Source: Echinicola pacifica DSM 19836
GTDB taxonomy: Bacteria > Bacteroidota > Bacteroidia > Cytophagales > Cyclobacteriaceae
Reading direction: 5' to 3'
DNA length: 64,000 nucleotides
Assembly (NCBI RefSeq): GCF_000373245.1
Contig: NZ_KB890740.1
Span: 58,462 to 122,461 of the forward strand
A program made the translations under genes and the position numbers. The notes below the pieces were generated by a model, which saw only the letters and a list, made by a program, of their open reading frames with translations, was not told where the DNA came from and did no database searches. Numbering within the stretch: position 1 is the first letter of the stretch; each line of letters begins with the position of its first letter. This document shows positions 29,560 through 38,626 of the stretch, in pieces.

Positions 29560-29588
29560 AAAGGTGAAGACTGTACATCTTCACCTTT
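29560..29588 (-). terminator. Terminator of the AddAB-like operon
   Basis: An 11-bp perfect stem, AAAGGTGAAGA (29560-29570) with TCTTCACCTTT (29578-29588), loop 7 nt, T-rich on the minus-strand side. It lies about 60 nt past the AddB-like stop codon. Confidence 0.75.
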
Positions 29589-29646
29589 TATTCTTGGCTT
29601 TTTACCAATAATAAGATTGCCCCAGAGGGGCAAAATCTATAAACAA

Positions 29647-32505
29647 TTACCTGCCACAGATCTCCCGATAGGGACAATATTCGCACTTCTTCAGGTCTTC
29701 TGTTTGGTCAAAGGCCTGCTCTCTGTCCATAAGGTTACTTAATAATCCAGACAATTCACTTAGAAATCCCTCGTGATATACACGGTAATCATCCACATTA
29801 TCAATTAGACTTCTTCCTTCTTTTAGGGATAGATAAGGTGAGAAAGTGTCTTTAAAGATCTCCTTAAAATTGAATATGGCGGGCTTCAGCGGGAGGCTAT
29901 TCTGAGGGTGAACAGACTGATAAAGCAAGCCATAAATCATGGTCTGCATTGCCGCTTTATTTCTATTTTTGTCCTCCCGATCGAATAGGGAATGTATCGA
30001 AGGGAAGCTTTTGGTATCCTGACCTGACTTATAATCGATCAGCCTTACGGTCCCCAAATGCTCATCCACCCGATCGATAATTCCCGACAGGGAGAGCATA
30101 TAGTGCTGTCCATTAGCCTCAGCTGGAATATTTGCGGCATAGTCATGCTCTTTTTCGAGAGATATCAGGCTAAAAGGTGAATTCTCCTTGTCCCAATTCA
30201 ATACCTGCTTGATATATTTCTGCAATACATCCCTCACTATGGCCAATTGGCCCGTCAACTCTAGCTTCTGGTCATCTTCAAGATGATAAAATGCGCGGAT
30301 AGCCAATTCTATGGAAGGGGCGATAAAGGCTTCAAGCGCCTTAAAATCCTCCGGCTGAATCAGCTTTCTCTGCTTACGTTTGACGAATCCCTGATATAAA
30401 TACTCTAAGCTATAATGAGCTAAATTTCCAAATACAGAAGGGCTAACCTCCTCTTCCACCTTATCCTTCTCCTTAATCTTGGCGATATATTTAAAATAAA
30501 ATTTCAGCCTACAATCCAGATAAACCGATAAGGCGGAGGGCGATAAGGACTTATTGGCGTTTCCGGAAGCATTCACCGTATAGTTTTCGAGCAAGCGCAA
30601 GATTTCATCCGTTTTCTCAATCGTGATACTCGGTGTTTCGGACAGGTCAACGGGCACATAAACCACTTCCTCATCGATTATCAGTGGAGTCTCTGTGGTC
30701 AACTGACGGATATATCGGGACATCTCCCCTACCCTACCACCATCACTTGCCGTGGAATAGATCATATGAATCTCCTCCGCACGATGCAGCAGCCGGTAAA
30801 AGGTATAGGCATAGATGCCGTCATTTTGCTCCTGTACAGGCAGCCCGAAGGCTTTGCGGATATTATAGGGAATAAGAGAGTTCAGGCCCGCGGCAGGAGG
30901 AAAATTCCCCTCATTCATATTGGCGATGATCACTCGGCGAAAATCCAGATTTCTCGACTCCAGCACGCCCATTACCTGCAATCCGGCCAGTGGCTCACCC
31001 TCAAAGGGAAGCTTGACTTCCCTAAAAATCTGCCTAAATAAACGGATAAAGAAATCTAAACTCACGGTGACCATCTGCTGCCCCCCAAAGACCTCCTTTA
31101 ATCGCACCAGCTGCTTATGACATTGGTACAGGTAACTTCTCTGAAGCGCGTCCTCCTGCAGCTCCCTGGCCATATATTTCATCAATTCCTCCATATAGCC
31201 AAACAGCTCCTCCGTCTGAAGCTTTCGGAAGATCATAGCAAACAGCTCTCCACCAGCTACCAGATCCTTTTGGCTGATATAGATTTGATTTTTTCGTTGA
31301 CTATTGTCCAGAAGTGACTTGATAAACTCCTCCTTGCCCGCCTTGATAAATCCCGATGAAAGTAAATCGCGTATAGGAACATGATAAAACCGCAGCTCCT
31401 CATCCACCACCTTCACATAGCGCTGCAATTCTAAAATTGCCTCCAAAAAAGCATAAATCGGCGCATTCCTCACCGGATAGCCCATGGTCACGTTCACTTT
31501 ATTTATATTATCCGGCAACTGACTCATCACCGAAAAAAGCAATTGCTCATCAGGTAAAATCACCACGGTTTCTTCTAAGGCTTCTCCCAGAGGAATCGCC
31601 TCGAGAACCTTGGAGATAATATTGGCCTGATTTACCTTCAATGGCGTCTGATAGACCTTTATCTTGGTGGCCTGATGATTTATTCTTTCGGGTAAATCCC
31701 TAAATGTAGGCCCTAAAACACTATCCCTACGATAATCCCTGAAAAACATCCCTGCTTCATACTGAGGATTATCCACATAGAAAGCATCCATATCCCATAA
31801 AATCTCGGCCTTATACTTCGATACAAAGTGCTTAATCAAGGCTTCTTCTGTCCCGGTAAAGGCATTGAACCCAATGAAAATATAATGATCCTCGGGCTTA
31901 GGCATTGCAGCCAAATCTTCCACCACCTGACGGTAAATCATCCCAGAATAAGCCAGCCCCTCATCAGAAATCGCCTTTCTAAATTTACTATAAACGGAAA
32001 ATAAGATCTCCCAATAATCCTTAAACCGCTCCTGATGTCCATGAGTCTCAAACTCAAAAGACTTCCAAAATTGTTTGATTAACTGAACTTGACTGTCGGT
32101 CAAATAACTCAGGTCACTTTCTATTTCCTTAATCTGGCTGACAAGGAGGTAGAGCTTCTTAGGATCAGCCAGGAACTGGTCCAGGTCATTGAAATCCCGA
32201 AGGATCATTTCGCCCCAATAATAGAATCGGTCAAAACTTTCAGGATTGGGCCTGAGGTTACTATATACCTTATATAATTCGAAAATGAGTGTCAACTGAT
32301 CCGTGGGTCTGCTACCAGCTTGCTCATAAAAGAGGTCTTCCACAGTCATCACCTTGGGCATCCAGCTGGCCTCTGTCACCAACCTTCCCAAATGCTGGGT
32401 AAAGAATAGGCCTGCACGACGGTTTGGAAGTACCACTTTGACTTTACTAAGATCCAGTTGCCTGCCTAGCAGGTGGGCAGCACTTTCTTTCAAAAAACTT
32501 TCCAT
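29647..32505 (-). CDS. AddB-like PD-(D/E)XK nuclease with iron-sulfur cysteines
   Basis: A 952-residue protein predicted to be the nuclease/inactive-helicase half of a double-strand-break resection complex. The N-terminus (VVLPNRRAGLFFTQHL) has no Walker A, as in AddB proteins. The C-terminal nuclease shows FGNLAHYSLEYL (His), the Asp in LSGIIDRVDE, and LIDYKSGQD (Asp-x-Lys), with the helix MQTMIYGLLYQ. A Cys in VYLDCRLKFYFKY and the C-terminal CEYCPYREIC motif together give four Cys that would hold a 4Fe-4S cluster, as in AddB. It starts 1 nt after the stop of the AddA-like gene, so the two are co-expressed. Sequence similarity to Bacillus AddB is limited to these motifs. Confidence 0.9.
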   Translation of the reverse strand: MESFLKESAAHLLGRQLDLSKVKVVLPNRRAGLFFTQHLGRLVTEASWMPKVMTVEDLFYEQAGSRPTDQLTLIFELYKVYSNLRPNPESFDRFYYWGEMILRDFNDLDQFLADPKKLYLLVSQIKEIESDLSYLTDSQVQLIKQFWKSFEFETHGHQERFKDYWEILFSVYSKFRKAISDEGLAYSGMIYRQVVEDLAAMPKPEDHYIFIGFNAFTGTEEALIKHFVSKYKAEILWDMDAFYVDNPQYEAGMFFRDYRRDSVLGPTFRDLPERINHQATKIKVYQTPLKVNQANIISKVLEAIPLGEALEETVVILPDEQLLFSVMSQLPDNINKVNVTMGYPVRNAPIYAFLEAILELQRYVKVVDEELRFYHVPIRDLLSSGFIKAGKEEFIKSLLDNSQRKNQIYISQKDLVAGGELFAMIFRKLQTEELFGYMEELMKYMARELQEDALQRSYLYQCHKQLVRLKEVFGGQQMVTVSLDFFIRLFRQIFREVKLPFEGEPLAGLQVMGVLESRNLDFRRVIIANMNEGNFPPAAGLNSLIPYNIRKAFGLPVQEQNDGIYAYTFYRLLHRAEEIHMIYSTASDGGRVGEMSRYIRQLTTETPLIIDEEVVYVPVDLSETPSITIEKTDEILRLLENYTVNASGNANKSLSPSALSVYLDCRLKFYFKYIAKIKEKDKVEEEVSPSVFGNLAHYSLEYLYQGFVKRKQRKLIQPEDFKALEAFIAPSIELAIRAFYHLEDDQKLELTGQLAIVRDVLQKYIKQVLNWDKENSPFSLISLEKEHDYAANIPAEANGQHYMLSLSGIIDRVDEHLGTVRLIDYKSGQDTKSFPSIHSLFDREDKNRNKAAMQTMIYGLLYQSVHPQNSLPLKPAIFNFKEIFKDTFSPYLSLKEGRSLIDNVDDYRVYHEGFLSELSGLLSNLMDREQAFDQTEDLKKCEYCPYREICGR

Positions 32506-32506
32506 A

Positions 32507-35500
32507 CTATTTTACCTCCACAATTTTTGCCGTTTCCAAATAACATAAATATCCCCTCACAGGTCTAGATACCAGACTTCCCACCAGCAGCATATAATCT
32601 TTCACCTGCCTATGATAGCGAGATTGCTCCTCGCCGGTTTTAAAATCAATCACGATCGCTTCCTTATCTTTTATAATGACCTTATCTGGCCGTCTCTGAA
32701 TACCTCCAGGCAGGATAATTCCAGGCTCAGAAAGCACCTTACCTGTCCCATCAAACCAATCCTTGAAGGCTGGCTGATCAAATAATATCATCATCTGCTC
32801 CTCTACCACTACCAATTCCTGCTGATCCAGTCGACCTTCAAAATAGAAATCCCGAAGCCATTCTAAAGCCTGTTCTTTATTGACGGATTTTTCTAAAATC
32901 TCATGGATCAAAAGGCCAAAACTTCGCCTCTCCCGCTGCGCCAAGCCCTCAGGGCTGAAATCAGCGGCATATTTCTTTATTTCTAGAATTTCAGACCAGG
33001 TCCGATGGTGATAAGATATCTCCATCCCCTTGGCCACACTTTCCTCTTCCACTGGTTTATCCGCTGGCCATTCACCCCATTCGAATACATTTGAATCAGG
33101 GTCAAATAAAGTATTTTCTTCATCTAAATGATTTAGACGGCCTTTTTTGACTAAATCATAGAGGGCGCCTTCCAGGTTTTTTGTCGCCAAACCATTTTTG
33201 AGGCGATTTAAGGGGCTGACTGACCAAAGAACCTCCTCCGCCCGGGTCATGGCCACATAGATCATATTTAGCGTATCCAGATAGGCCAATTCCACCTCTT
33301 CCTCTAGCATAGGCTTAAAAAGTGAATTCCCCAGGCTTTTATCCAAGCTTAATGGCAGCACCAAATCTATGGAATTGCTTAAGTCCTGATAAGGGGCCCA
33401 AATATAATTGCTTTTGAAGTCCACAATTTTCCACTCTAAAAACGGCATCAGAACCACCTTAAACTGCAGGCCTTTGGACTTATGAATCGTAAGAATATTC
33501 ATCGCATTATGGCCTTCCGGGATTTTTACGGATCGCTTAAGGCTATTGTCCTCCCACCACTTCAGAAAACCCGTAAGGTCGGCGCGATTATTAGTGATAT
33601 AATCATAAACAGACTCTTGGAAACCCGCGATATAGGCTTTTTCCGTTCCGACCTCCATTAATTCCAATACCTGAATCAACTCTTCTGTCAGCTCCATCAG
33701 AGGTAGTTGCCCTAGGTATAGCATCTTATCCTTAAACTCCAGAATCTTTTGATTTAACCAATCAGGCTTCTCTGTTTTGGAGAAAAGCGGATGGTTTATA
33801 GCATAACCATGAAGGCTGGCATAATAAAACCACATGGTCTCAAACGGCACAGGGTCGGTGGGATCTGCCAGGTATTGCATTCCTGCCACCAGCGCTCTTA
33901 CAGAAGAGGCTTTAGTCAGAAACATGGATTCATTTGACACCACATCGAAGCAAAAATGGCTTTCCTCAGGCAGAGGCTTATAAGCCATCAAGGTGTCCGC
34001 TATCCGAGCGCCGTGATCCTTTTTCCTCACCAGAAAAGCAATATCTCTAGCTTGGTAGCCTTTGGATTGCAGCTCCATCACCATCGTTGGAAGTCTTTCT
34101 AATACTTGCTCTGAATAGTCGACCTCCTCATTTTCCAGAAACTCCATCTTCACCTTACCTGCAAATTCCTGTTTCAGTTTACCAGAAGGAATCTCCTGCT
34201 TAGCATCCACATAGGCTTTGGTCAATACCTCAGGACTGGGCAATTCCTGATCCTGGAGATATAATTCCTGCAATAGCTTTGGGAAGGCCTCAAACAGCGC
34301 ATTGTTAAAATTAATAATCCGGGGAAGGCTCCTATAGTTGGTGGCAAGGGTCTTTGACTCCACTCGCTCCTCGCCAAGCTCCGTCTCCACTCTCTCCAGT
34401 AGCAATTTCATATCCCCTCCACGCCAGCGATAAATGGACTGTTTCACATCTCCCACCACAAGGTTCCGGCGATTAGAAGCCAGTGAATTTTCTAAAAGGG
34501 GCTTAAAACTGTCCCATTGGAAACCTGAGGTATCCTGAAATTCATCTATTAGGTAATGTTGATATTGGTTACCTACTTTCTCGTAGATAAATGGGGCATC
34601 ATTTTCACTGGTTATTTCCTTCAGGAAGTCATTGGCATCAGAGATCAATAAAATATTTTCCTCATCCTTCACATTTCGCAGCTCCTCCATCAAGTTTCTA
34701 AATACTCCAAAGGCGAAGATATTCTTAGAGATAATCATCAGGGTATTCCACTGCTCTTCGGCAGCGGGCAATTGATGAATAATCTCGCTCAATCCTGCAT
34801 GATAGGCCGCGATTATCGCCTCTTTATTTTTACTCGTTTTGGTATAAAACACTTCCTCCAGATGAATATTTTCCTTTTGGATTTGGGTAAGAGTGGGGAA
34901 AGGCTGTTTATCATCACCTAGATCCTTAAATTTCCTACCTATTCCTCCGGCTCCTCCCTTAAAATCTGCCCAACCCAACCCAAACCTACCTGCTATTTCA
35001 TTCGCTAGGGAGCCTAGCTCCTTTGCATGGCTGATCATATCCTTCTTTGACTTAATGATATATTCATGAAGCATTTTGATATTCTCCTTACTGGAGAGAA
35101 ATTCCCTGATCGGCTGCTGATATCGCTTAAAATTCTCTGAAAACAGTTCCTTGCCCAGGGTTCCTATGCCATGCCTAATGTCCCACGACTTACCATCCTG
35201 AATCTGAGTCAAAGCATAATTCACCAGCCATTGATGCAGGAAGGGATCTTCCAACACCAAATCCACCACTCGGTCAATCACTCTCTCTAAGACTGCTTGC
35301 TGATCCAAGGCAATATCGAATTTTGCCTGAAGGTCTATCTCCCGCGCAAAGGAGCGCACCACTTTTTGAAAAAAGCTATCGATGGTGGTGACGGAAAAAT
35401 TTGCGTAATCATGCAAAATAGCAGAAAGTACCTCAGCAGCCTTTTGCTTTAGCAGCTCAGGCCCACAGTCCAGGTGCTCTAATAGTTGCTGATCCAAAAA

Positions 35501-35713
35501 CTCCTCGGGGCGGACTTCCTCACTTAACCTCTCCAAAACAGAAAGTATCCGATCCTTCATCTCTTGGGTAGCCTTATTGGTAAAAGTTACTGCTAGAATC
35601 CCCTTAAAAGACCTAGGCTGCGCCAAGGCCAATTTAAGGTACTCGAGGGTAAGCGTATAGGTTTTCCCAGATCCTGCTGATGACTTATATATAATAAAAG
35701 GTTTATGATCCAT
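32507..35713 (-). CDS. AddA-like UvrD/SF1A helicase-nuclease
   Basis: A 1068-residue helicase predicted to unwind DNA at double-strand breaks for recombination. Motifs in order: Walker A in YKSSAGSGKTYTLT (about 9-22), motif Ia FTNKATQEMKDRIL, Walker B YLIDEFQDTSGFQWD, motif III VVGDVKQSIYRWRGG, NYRSLPRIINFNN, LTIHKSKGLQF and YVAMTRAEEVL. A PD-(D/E)XK nuclease ends the protein: LIHEILEKS, RRPDKVI, IVIDFKTGEEQ and the following Q-x-x-x-Y helix. The start at 35713 (MDHKPFIIYK) is chosen over 35743 because the Walker A lies close to the N-terminus in this family. It is the first gene of a two-gene operon with the AddB-like gene. Both partners carry a nuclease domain, as in AddAB. Confidence 0.93.
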   Translation of the reverse strand: MDHKPFIIYKSSAGSGKTYTLTLEYLKLALAQPRSFKGILAVTFTNKATQEMKDRILSVLERLSEEVRPEEFLDQQLLEHLDCGPELLKQKAAEVLSAILHDYANFSVTTIDSFFQKVVRSFAREIDLQAKFDIALDQQAVLERVIDRVVDLVLEDPFLHQWLVNYALTQIQDGKSWDIRHGIGTLGKELFSENFKRYQQPIREFLSSKENIKMLHEYIIKSKKDMISHAKELGSLANEIAGRFGLGWADFKGGAGGIGRKFKDLGDDKQPFPTLTQIQKENIHLEEVFYTKTSKNKEAIIAAYHAGLSEIIHQLPAAEEQWNTLMIISKNIFAFGVFRNLMEELRNVKDEENILLISDANDFLKEITSENDAPFIYEKVGNQYQHYLIDEFQDTSGFQWDSFKPLLENSLASNRRNLVVGDVKQSIYRWRGGDMKLLLERVETELGEERVESKTLATNYRSLPRIINFNNALFEAFPKLLQELYLQDQELPSPEVLTKAYVDAKQEIPSGKLKQEFAGKVKMEFLENEEVDYSEQVLERLPTMVMELQSKGYQARDIAFLVRKKDHGARIADTLMAYKPLPEESHFCFDVVSNESMFLTKASSVRALVAGMQYLADPTDPVPFETMWFYYASLHGYAINHPLFSKTEKPDWLNQKILEFKDKMLYLGQLPLMELTEELIQVLELMEVGTEKAYIAGFQESVYDYITNNRADLTGFLKWWEDNSLKRSVKIPEGHNAMNILTIHKSKGLQFKVVLMPFLEWKIVDFKSNYIWAPYQDLSNSIDLVLPLSLDKSLGNSLFKPMLEEEVELAYLDTLNMIYVAMTRAEEVLWSVSPLNRLKNGLATKNLEGALYDLVKKGRLNHLDEENTLFDPDSNVFEWGEWPADKPVEEESVAKGMEISYHHRTWSEILEIKKYAADFSPEGLAQRERRSFGLLIHEILEKSVNKEQALEWLRDFYFEGRLDQQELVVVEEQMMILFDQPAFKDWFDGTGKVLSEPGIILPGGIQRRPDKVIIKDKEAIVIDFKTGEEQSRYHRQVKDYMLLVGSLVSRPVRGYLCYLETAKIVEVK

Positions 35714-35938
35714 CTTTAGAATTTTCGTGTAGTGACAAAACAAGTTGATTTTTTGCTGATATAAAAATCTGTGACCCTAACTGTCACATTTATTCTTTCC
35801 AAGGAAATTATGACCTAGCGATTGTTCTCAGGTCCTTCTCCAATGCCTACTTATTGCAATTCTAAAAATAATCAAATGGGAGAGATAATCGCTACTAAAA
35901 GTTAAGGTTAGCGACCTAGCCAAATTAACAACTAACAC

Positions 35939-35946
35939 TATATTTG
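35939..35946 (+). promoter_or_regulatory. -7 element upstream of the DUF218 gene
   Basis: TATATTTG matches TAnnTTTG exactly. It lies 41 nt before the ATG at 35988. No TTG is seen at the usual distance. Confidence 0.45.
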
Positions 35947-35987
35947 TAAAGAATCATGATTCATACCCTTACCCCCAATTCCAAGCC

Positions 35988-36758
35988 ATGTTCTTTATTC
36001 TTGCAAAACTCCTGACTTTCCTCGCCATGCCACTCACCTGGGTATTTATTGGCTTGGGATTGGCTCTATACGTCAAAAAAGCTGAGCTTAGAAAACGGCT
36101 GCTGTGGACGACATTTACTGTGCTCTATCTCTTCTCTAACCAATACCTGTCCAATCAGGTGATGAAAAGCTGGGAGCCTGACTTTACACCGATGGACCAA
36201 TTGGCTCAATATGAGGTGGGCATCGTGCTCACTGGGGTGACCAATTTAAATAAGACTGCTTATGATAGGACGTTTTTTAATAAAGGTGCCGATCGGGTGA
36301 CACATGCCATTCAGCTTTACCATTTGGGCAAGATTAAAAAAATACTGGTGACCGGCGGTCAAGGCTTAAACCCTGCCAATACCAATACAGAGGCGAAACT
36401 TCTTTCGGATGTGATGATATTTAGTGGAGTAAAAAAAGAGGATATTATCCTGGAAACAGCGGCACAAAACACTTATCAAAATGCCACTTTGACCAAATCT
36501 ACTCTTGAGGCCGAAGACATTGACTCTAAGTCAGGTTTGTTATTAATTACCTCAGCTTTTCACATGAAGCGTGCAAAGGCCTGTTTTGATAAAGCTGGAC
36601 TCGAAACGACCATTTTCCCCGTGGACTATTACGCTACAGATTCCGGATTGAATTTTTTAAATGGCTTCGTTCCCGATCCTGATTCCATCGTAATCTGGCA
36701 TAAGCTCTTTAAGGAATGGATAGGAATCACTGTCTATCGACTGATGGGGTATATCTAA
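35988..36758 (+). CDS. YdcF/ElyC family (DUF218) membrane protein
   Basis: A 256-residue protein with two N-terminal membrane helices (about 1-28 and 38-53), then a DUF218 domain. Family marks: VGIVLTGV at the start of the domain, ADRVTHAIQLYHLGKIKKILVTGGQG, TAAQNTYQNA (the conserved T-x-x-N), and LLITSAFHMKRAKACF. E. coli ElyC and SanA of this family affect peptidoglycan or envelope integrity, but the biochemical activity is not settled. The domain probably lies in the periplasm. It is monocistronic; a convergent CBS gene follows. Confidence 0.9.
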   Translation: MFFILAKLLTFLAMPLTWVFIGLGLALYVKKAELRKRLLWTTFTVLYLFSNQYLSNQVMKSWEPDFTPMDQLAQYEVGIVLTGVTNLNKTAYDRTFFNKGADRVTHAIQLYHLGKIKKILVTGGQGLNPANTNTEAKLLSDVMIFSGVKKEDIILETAAQNTYQNATLTKSTLEAEDIDSKSGLLLITSAFHMKRAKACFDKAGLETTIFPVDYYATDSGLNFLNGFVPDPDSIVIWHKLFKEWIGITVYRLMGYI

Positions 36759-36760
36759 AA

Positions 36761-36793
36761 TCAGCTGGTCACGAGAGAATCGAGACCAGTTGA
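36761..36793 (-). terminator. Hairpin between the DUF218 and CBS genes
   Basis: TCAGCTGGTC (36761-36770) pairs with GACCAGTTGA (36784-36793) with one wobble. On the minus strand it is followed by TTTTAG, so it could end the CBS transcript. The T-run is short. Confidence 0.5.
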
Positions 36794-36825
36794 TAGATAA
36801 TAAGATGATGAATACGACCTGGATT

Positions 36826-37287
36826 TTACCAGGTGGAAGATTTAAGATCAGGCACTGCCCGAATGATATCACTTAAGCTAATCTGACCTACGAGACGGCC
36901 ATTTTTCATGACAGGGAAACGTCTGATCTTAAGCTTTAAAAATTCATGTGCCGCATCAAAAATAGAAACTTCCGGATCCATAGTAAATACCTCCTTGGAC
37001 ATATGCTCTCTAACTCTGCCGGCGATTCTGGGTGTATTATTATACTTTCCTCGGATGATCTCCTTCAGGCAATCTACTTCTGAGATTATACCTACCAAAT
37101 TTCCAGCATCATCGAGGACTGGCGCTCCAGAAATTTTCTTTTGGTTCAATACTAAGATGACACTATCTATGGTATCATCAGGGTGAAAGGTGGTCAGCTT
37201 TGTGGTCATATGATCCTGCACTAAAATAGGTTGTGACCGTTGTGATTTTGGATCAGCTAAGCGAACACCTTGAAAACTTTTTACCAT
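36826..37287 (-). CDS. Tandem CBS-domain protein
   Basis: A 153-residue protein made almost only of two CBS domains: about 24-85 (VQDHMTTKLTTFHPDDTIDSVILVLNQKKISGAPVLDD) and about 92-150 (VREHMSKEVFTMDPEVSIFDAAHEFLKLKIRRFPVMKNG). Paired CBS domains bind adenine nucleotides such as AMP, ATP or NAD and act as energy sensors. No effector domain is attached, so it would act on a partner or as a free sensor. The first about 20 residues are basic and probably unstructured. The gene is monocistronic. Its partner cannot be told from the surroundings. Confidence 0.93.
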   Translation of the reverse strand: MVKSFQGVRLADPKSQRSQPILVQDHMTTKLTTFHPDDTIDSVILVLNQKKISGAPVLDDAGNLVGIISEVDCLKEIIRGKYNNTPRIAGRVREHMSKEVFTMDPEVSIFDAAHEFLKLKIRRFPVMKNGRLVGQISLSDIIRAVPDLKSSTW

Positions 37288-37881
37288 GATTTTTTTGGGT
37301 TTTAGTTAATAACAAGATTAATAATATACTATTTATTAATCCATTTACAAATTTTCTTAGCATAATATAAAAATTCAACAGCAATACCTATTGGAAATAC
37401 CCCCTTCACCTCACTTCTATTTGGTGATTTAATTTTGATTTCGAATTGAATAGCCTTCGTCAGTGCAAAGATTCTAATTTTCTCTCCTTCTAATTAGTAA
37501 TTTTTCATTGGGCAGTGCCTACACTATTATCTGTAAAATCCCATCCGGACCGCCCCTCTTTTTCTGCTCAAATGCGCTGAGGTAATGATAGGAAAAGAGG
37601 TCAAACTCATAATAGGAGCATACTATTATAAGGAGCAGTGAAGGAGGTATTATACTAAAAGCTAATATTTCACCTAGCTCCAACTTATAAAAGGTACCAA
37701 AAAGCGCCTCTATTTCTTATTCACAGTCAAAATATGCTTTGCCATATGGCCCCTCATATGGCACAAAAAAATTTCCAGTGCCTGCTCTTTCCTCCTTCGC
37801 AGCCAGGATAAGTAATTCCTAGGCAACGTAGAATTGGAATTTGGGGCACTGGAGATCTATATAAAGCGTACTATATATTCA
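37288..37881. other. Intergenic region, nothing recognised
   Basis: About 590 nt upstream of the CBS gene and downstream of cutC. No frame of interest, no clear hairpin with a T-run, no tRNA. Confidence 0.5.
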
Positions 37882-38619
37882 CTAAAGGTGTTCTTTTACT
37901 TTATCCACCTCAGCCTGACTTACGGTCAACACCTTCTTTTGGAATTCAGGGACGGCGCTTAGCTCCAGACCCTCATTCCAAAACTTACTTGCTGATGGTC
38001 TCCACTCCTTACAGCTCATATGGATTTCTTTAAGCTGTCCTGATGCTGATAAGGGGGCTATAAAGTCAGTTTTCATCGCTCCACCGGGCATCACAATAAT
38101 GCGGTTATTGGCTAGATTAATCAAATTCTGAATATTGCTCAGGCCCTCTTTCACGGTGTTTTTGCCACCTGAGGTAAGGACTCTTCGAAAGCCACATTCA
38201 ATGATGGCCTCGAGGGACTTTTCCAGGTTTCTGGAGGCGTCAATAGCTCTATGGAAAGTACATGGAAGTCCATCAGCCATCTCCACGAGCTGCTCGCAGG
38301 CACCGAGGTTGACCTCACCACGAGGGGTAAGTACACCAAAGACAAATCCATCAGCGCCTAGGCTTTTGAGGATTTTGATATCTTGCTTCATCACCTCGAT
38401 TTCCTCCGAGGAATAAACAAAATCACCACCTCTAGGTCTAATCATCACAAAGATGGGAATGCTCAGCTTTTCCTTCAGAAAACTCAAGATTCCTGCACTT
38501 GGCGTCTCTCCACCTTCGAGGAAATCGGCGCACAATTCGAGTCTGTTTATCCCATACTCCGCGGCCTTTATTGCGGCTTCAACAGTAAATACTGGAGCCT
38601 CTACTAACAGTTTCCCCAT
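37882..38619 (-). CDS. cutC: CutC family copper homeostasis protein
   Basis: A 245-residue TIM-barrel protein of the cytosol. Family blocks: LLVEAPVFTVEAAIKAAEYGINRLELCADFLEGGETPS at the N-terminus, VMIRPRGGDFVYS, LGADGFVFGVLTPRGEVN, PCTFHRAID and VLTSGGKNTVKEG. CutC was named for copper tolerance in E. coli, but a direct role in copper handling is disputed; the human protein binds Cu(I). It follows the asparaginase-like gene by 7 nt, so the two probably share a transcript. No other copper gene is near. Confidence 0.95.
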   Translation of the reverse strand: MGKLLVEAPVFTVEAAIKAAEYGINRLELCADFLEGGETPSAGILSFLKEKLSIPIFVMIRPRGGDFVYSSEEIEVMKQDIKILKSLGADGFVFGVLTPRGEVNLGACEQLVEMADGLPCTFHRAIDASRNLEKSLEAIIECGFRRVLTSGGKNTVKEGLSNIQNLINLANNRIIVMPGGAMKTDFIAPLSASGQLKEIHMSCKEWRPSASKFWNEGLELSAVPEFQKKVLTVSQAEVDKVKEHL

Positions 38620-38626
38620 AGTTTAT

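Noticed and set aside
36819..36833. Small hairpin CCTGG/CCAGG at the end of the CBS gene
   Set aside because: Overlaps the coding end, stem too short and no T-run to call a terminator.
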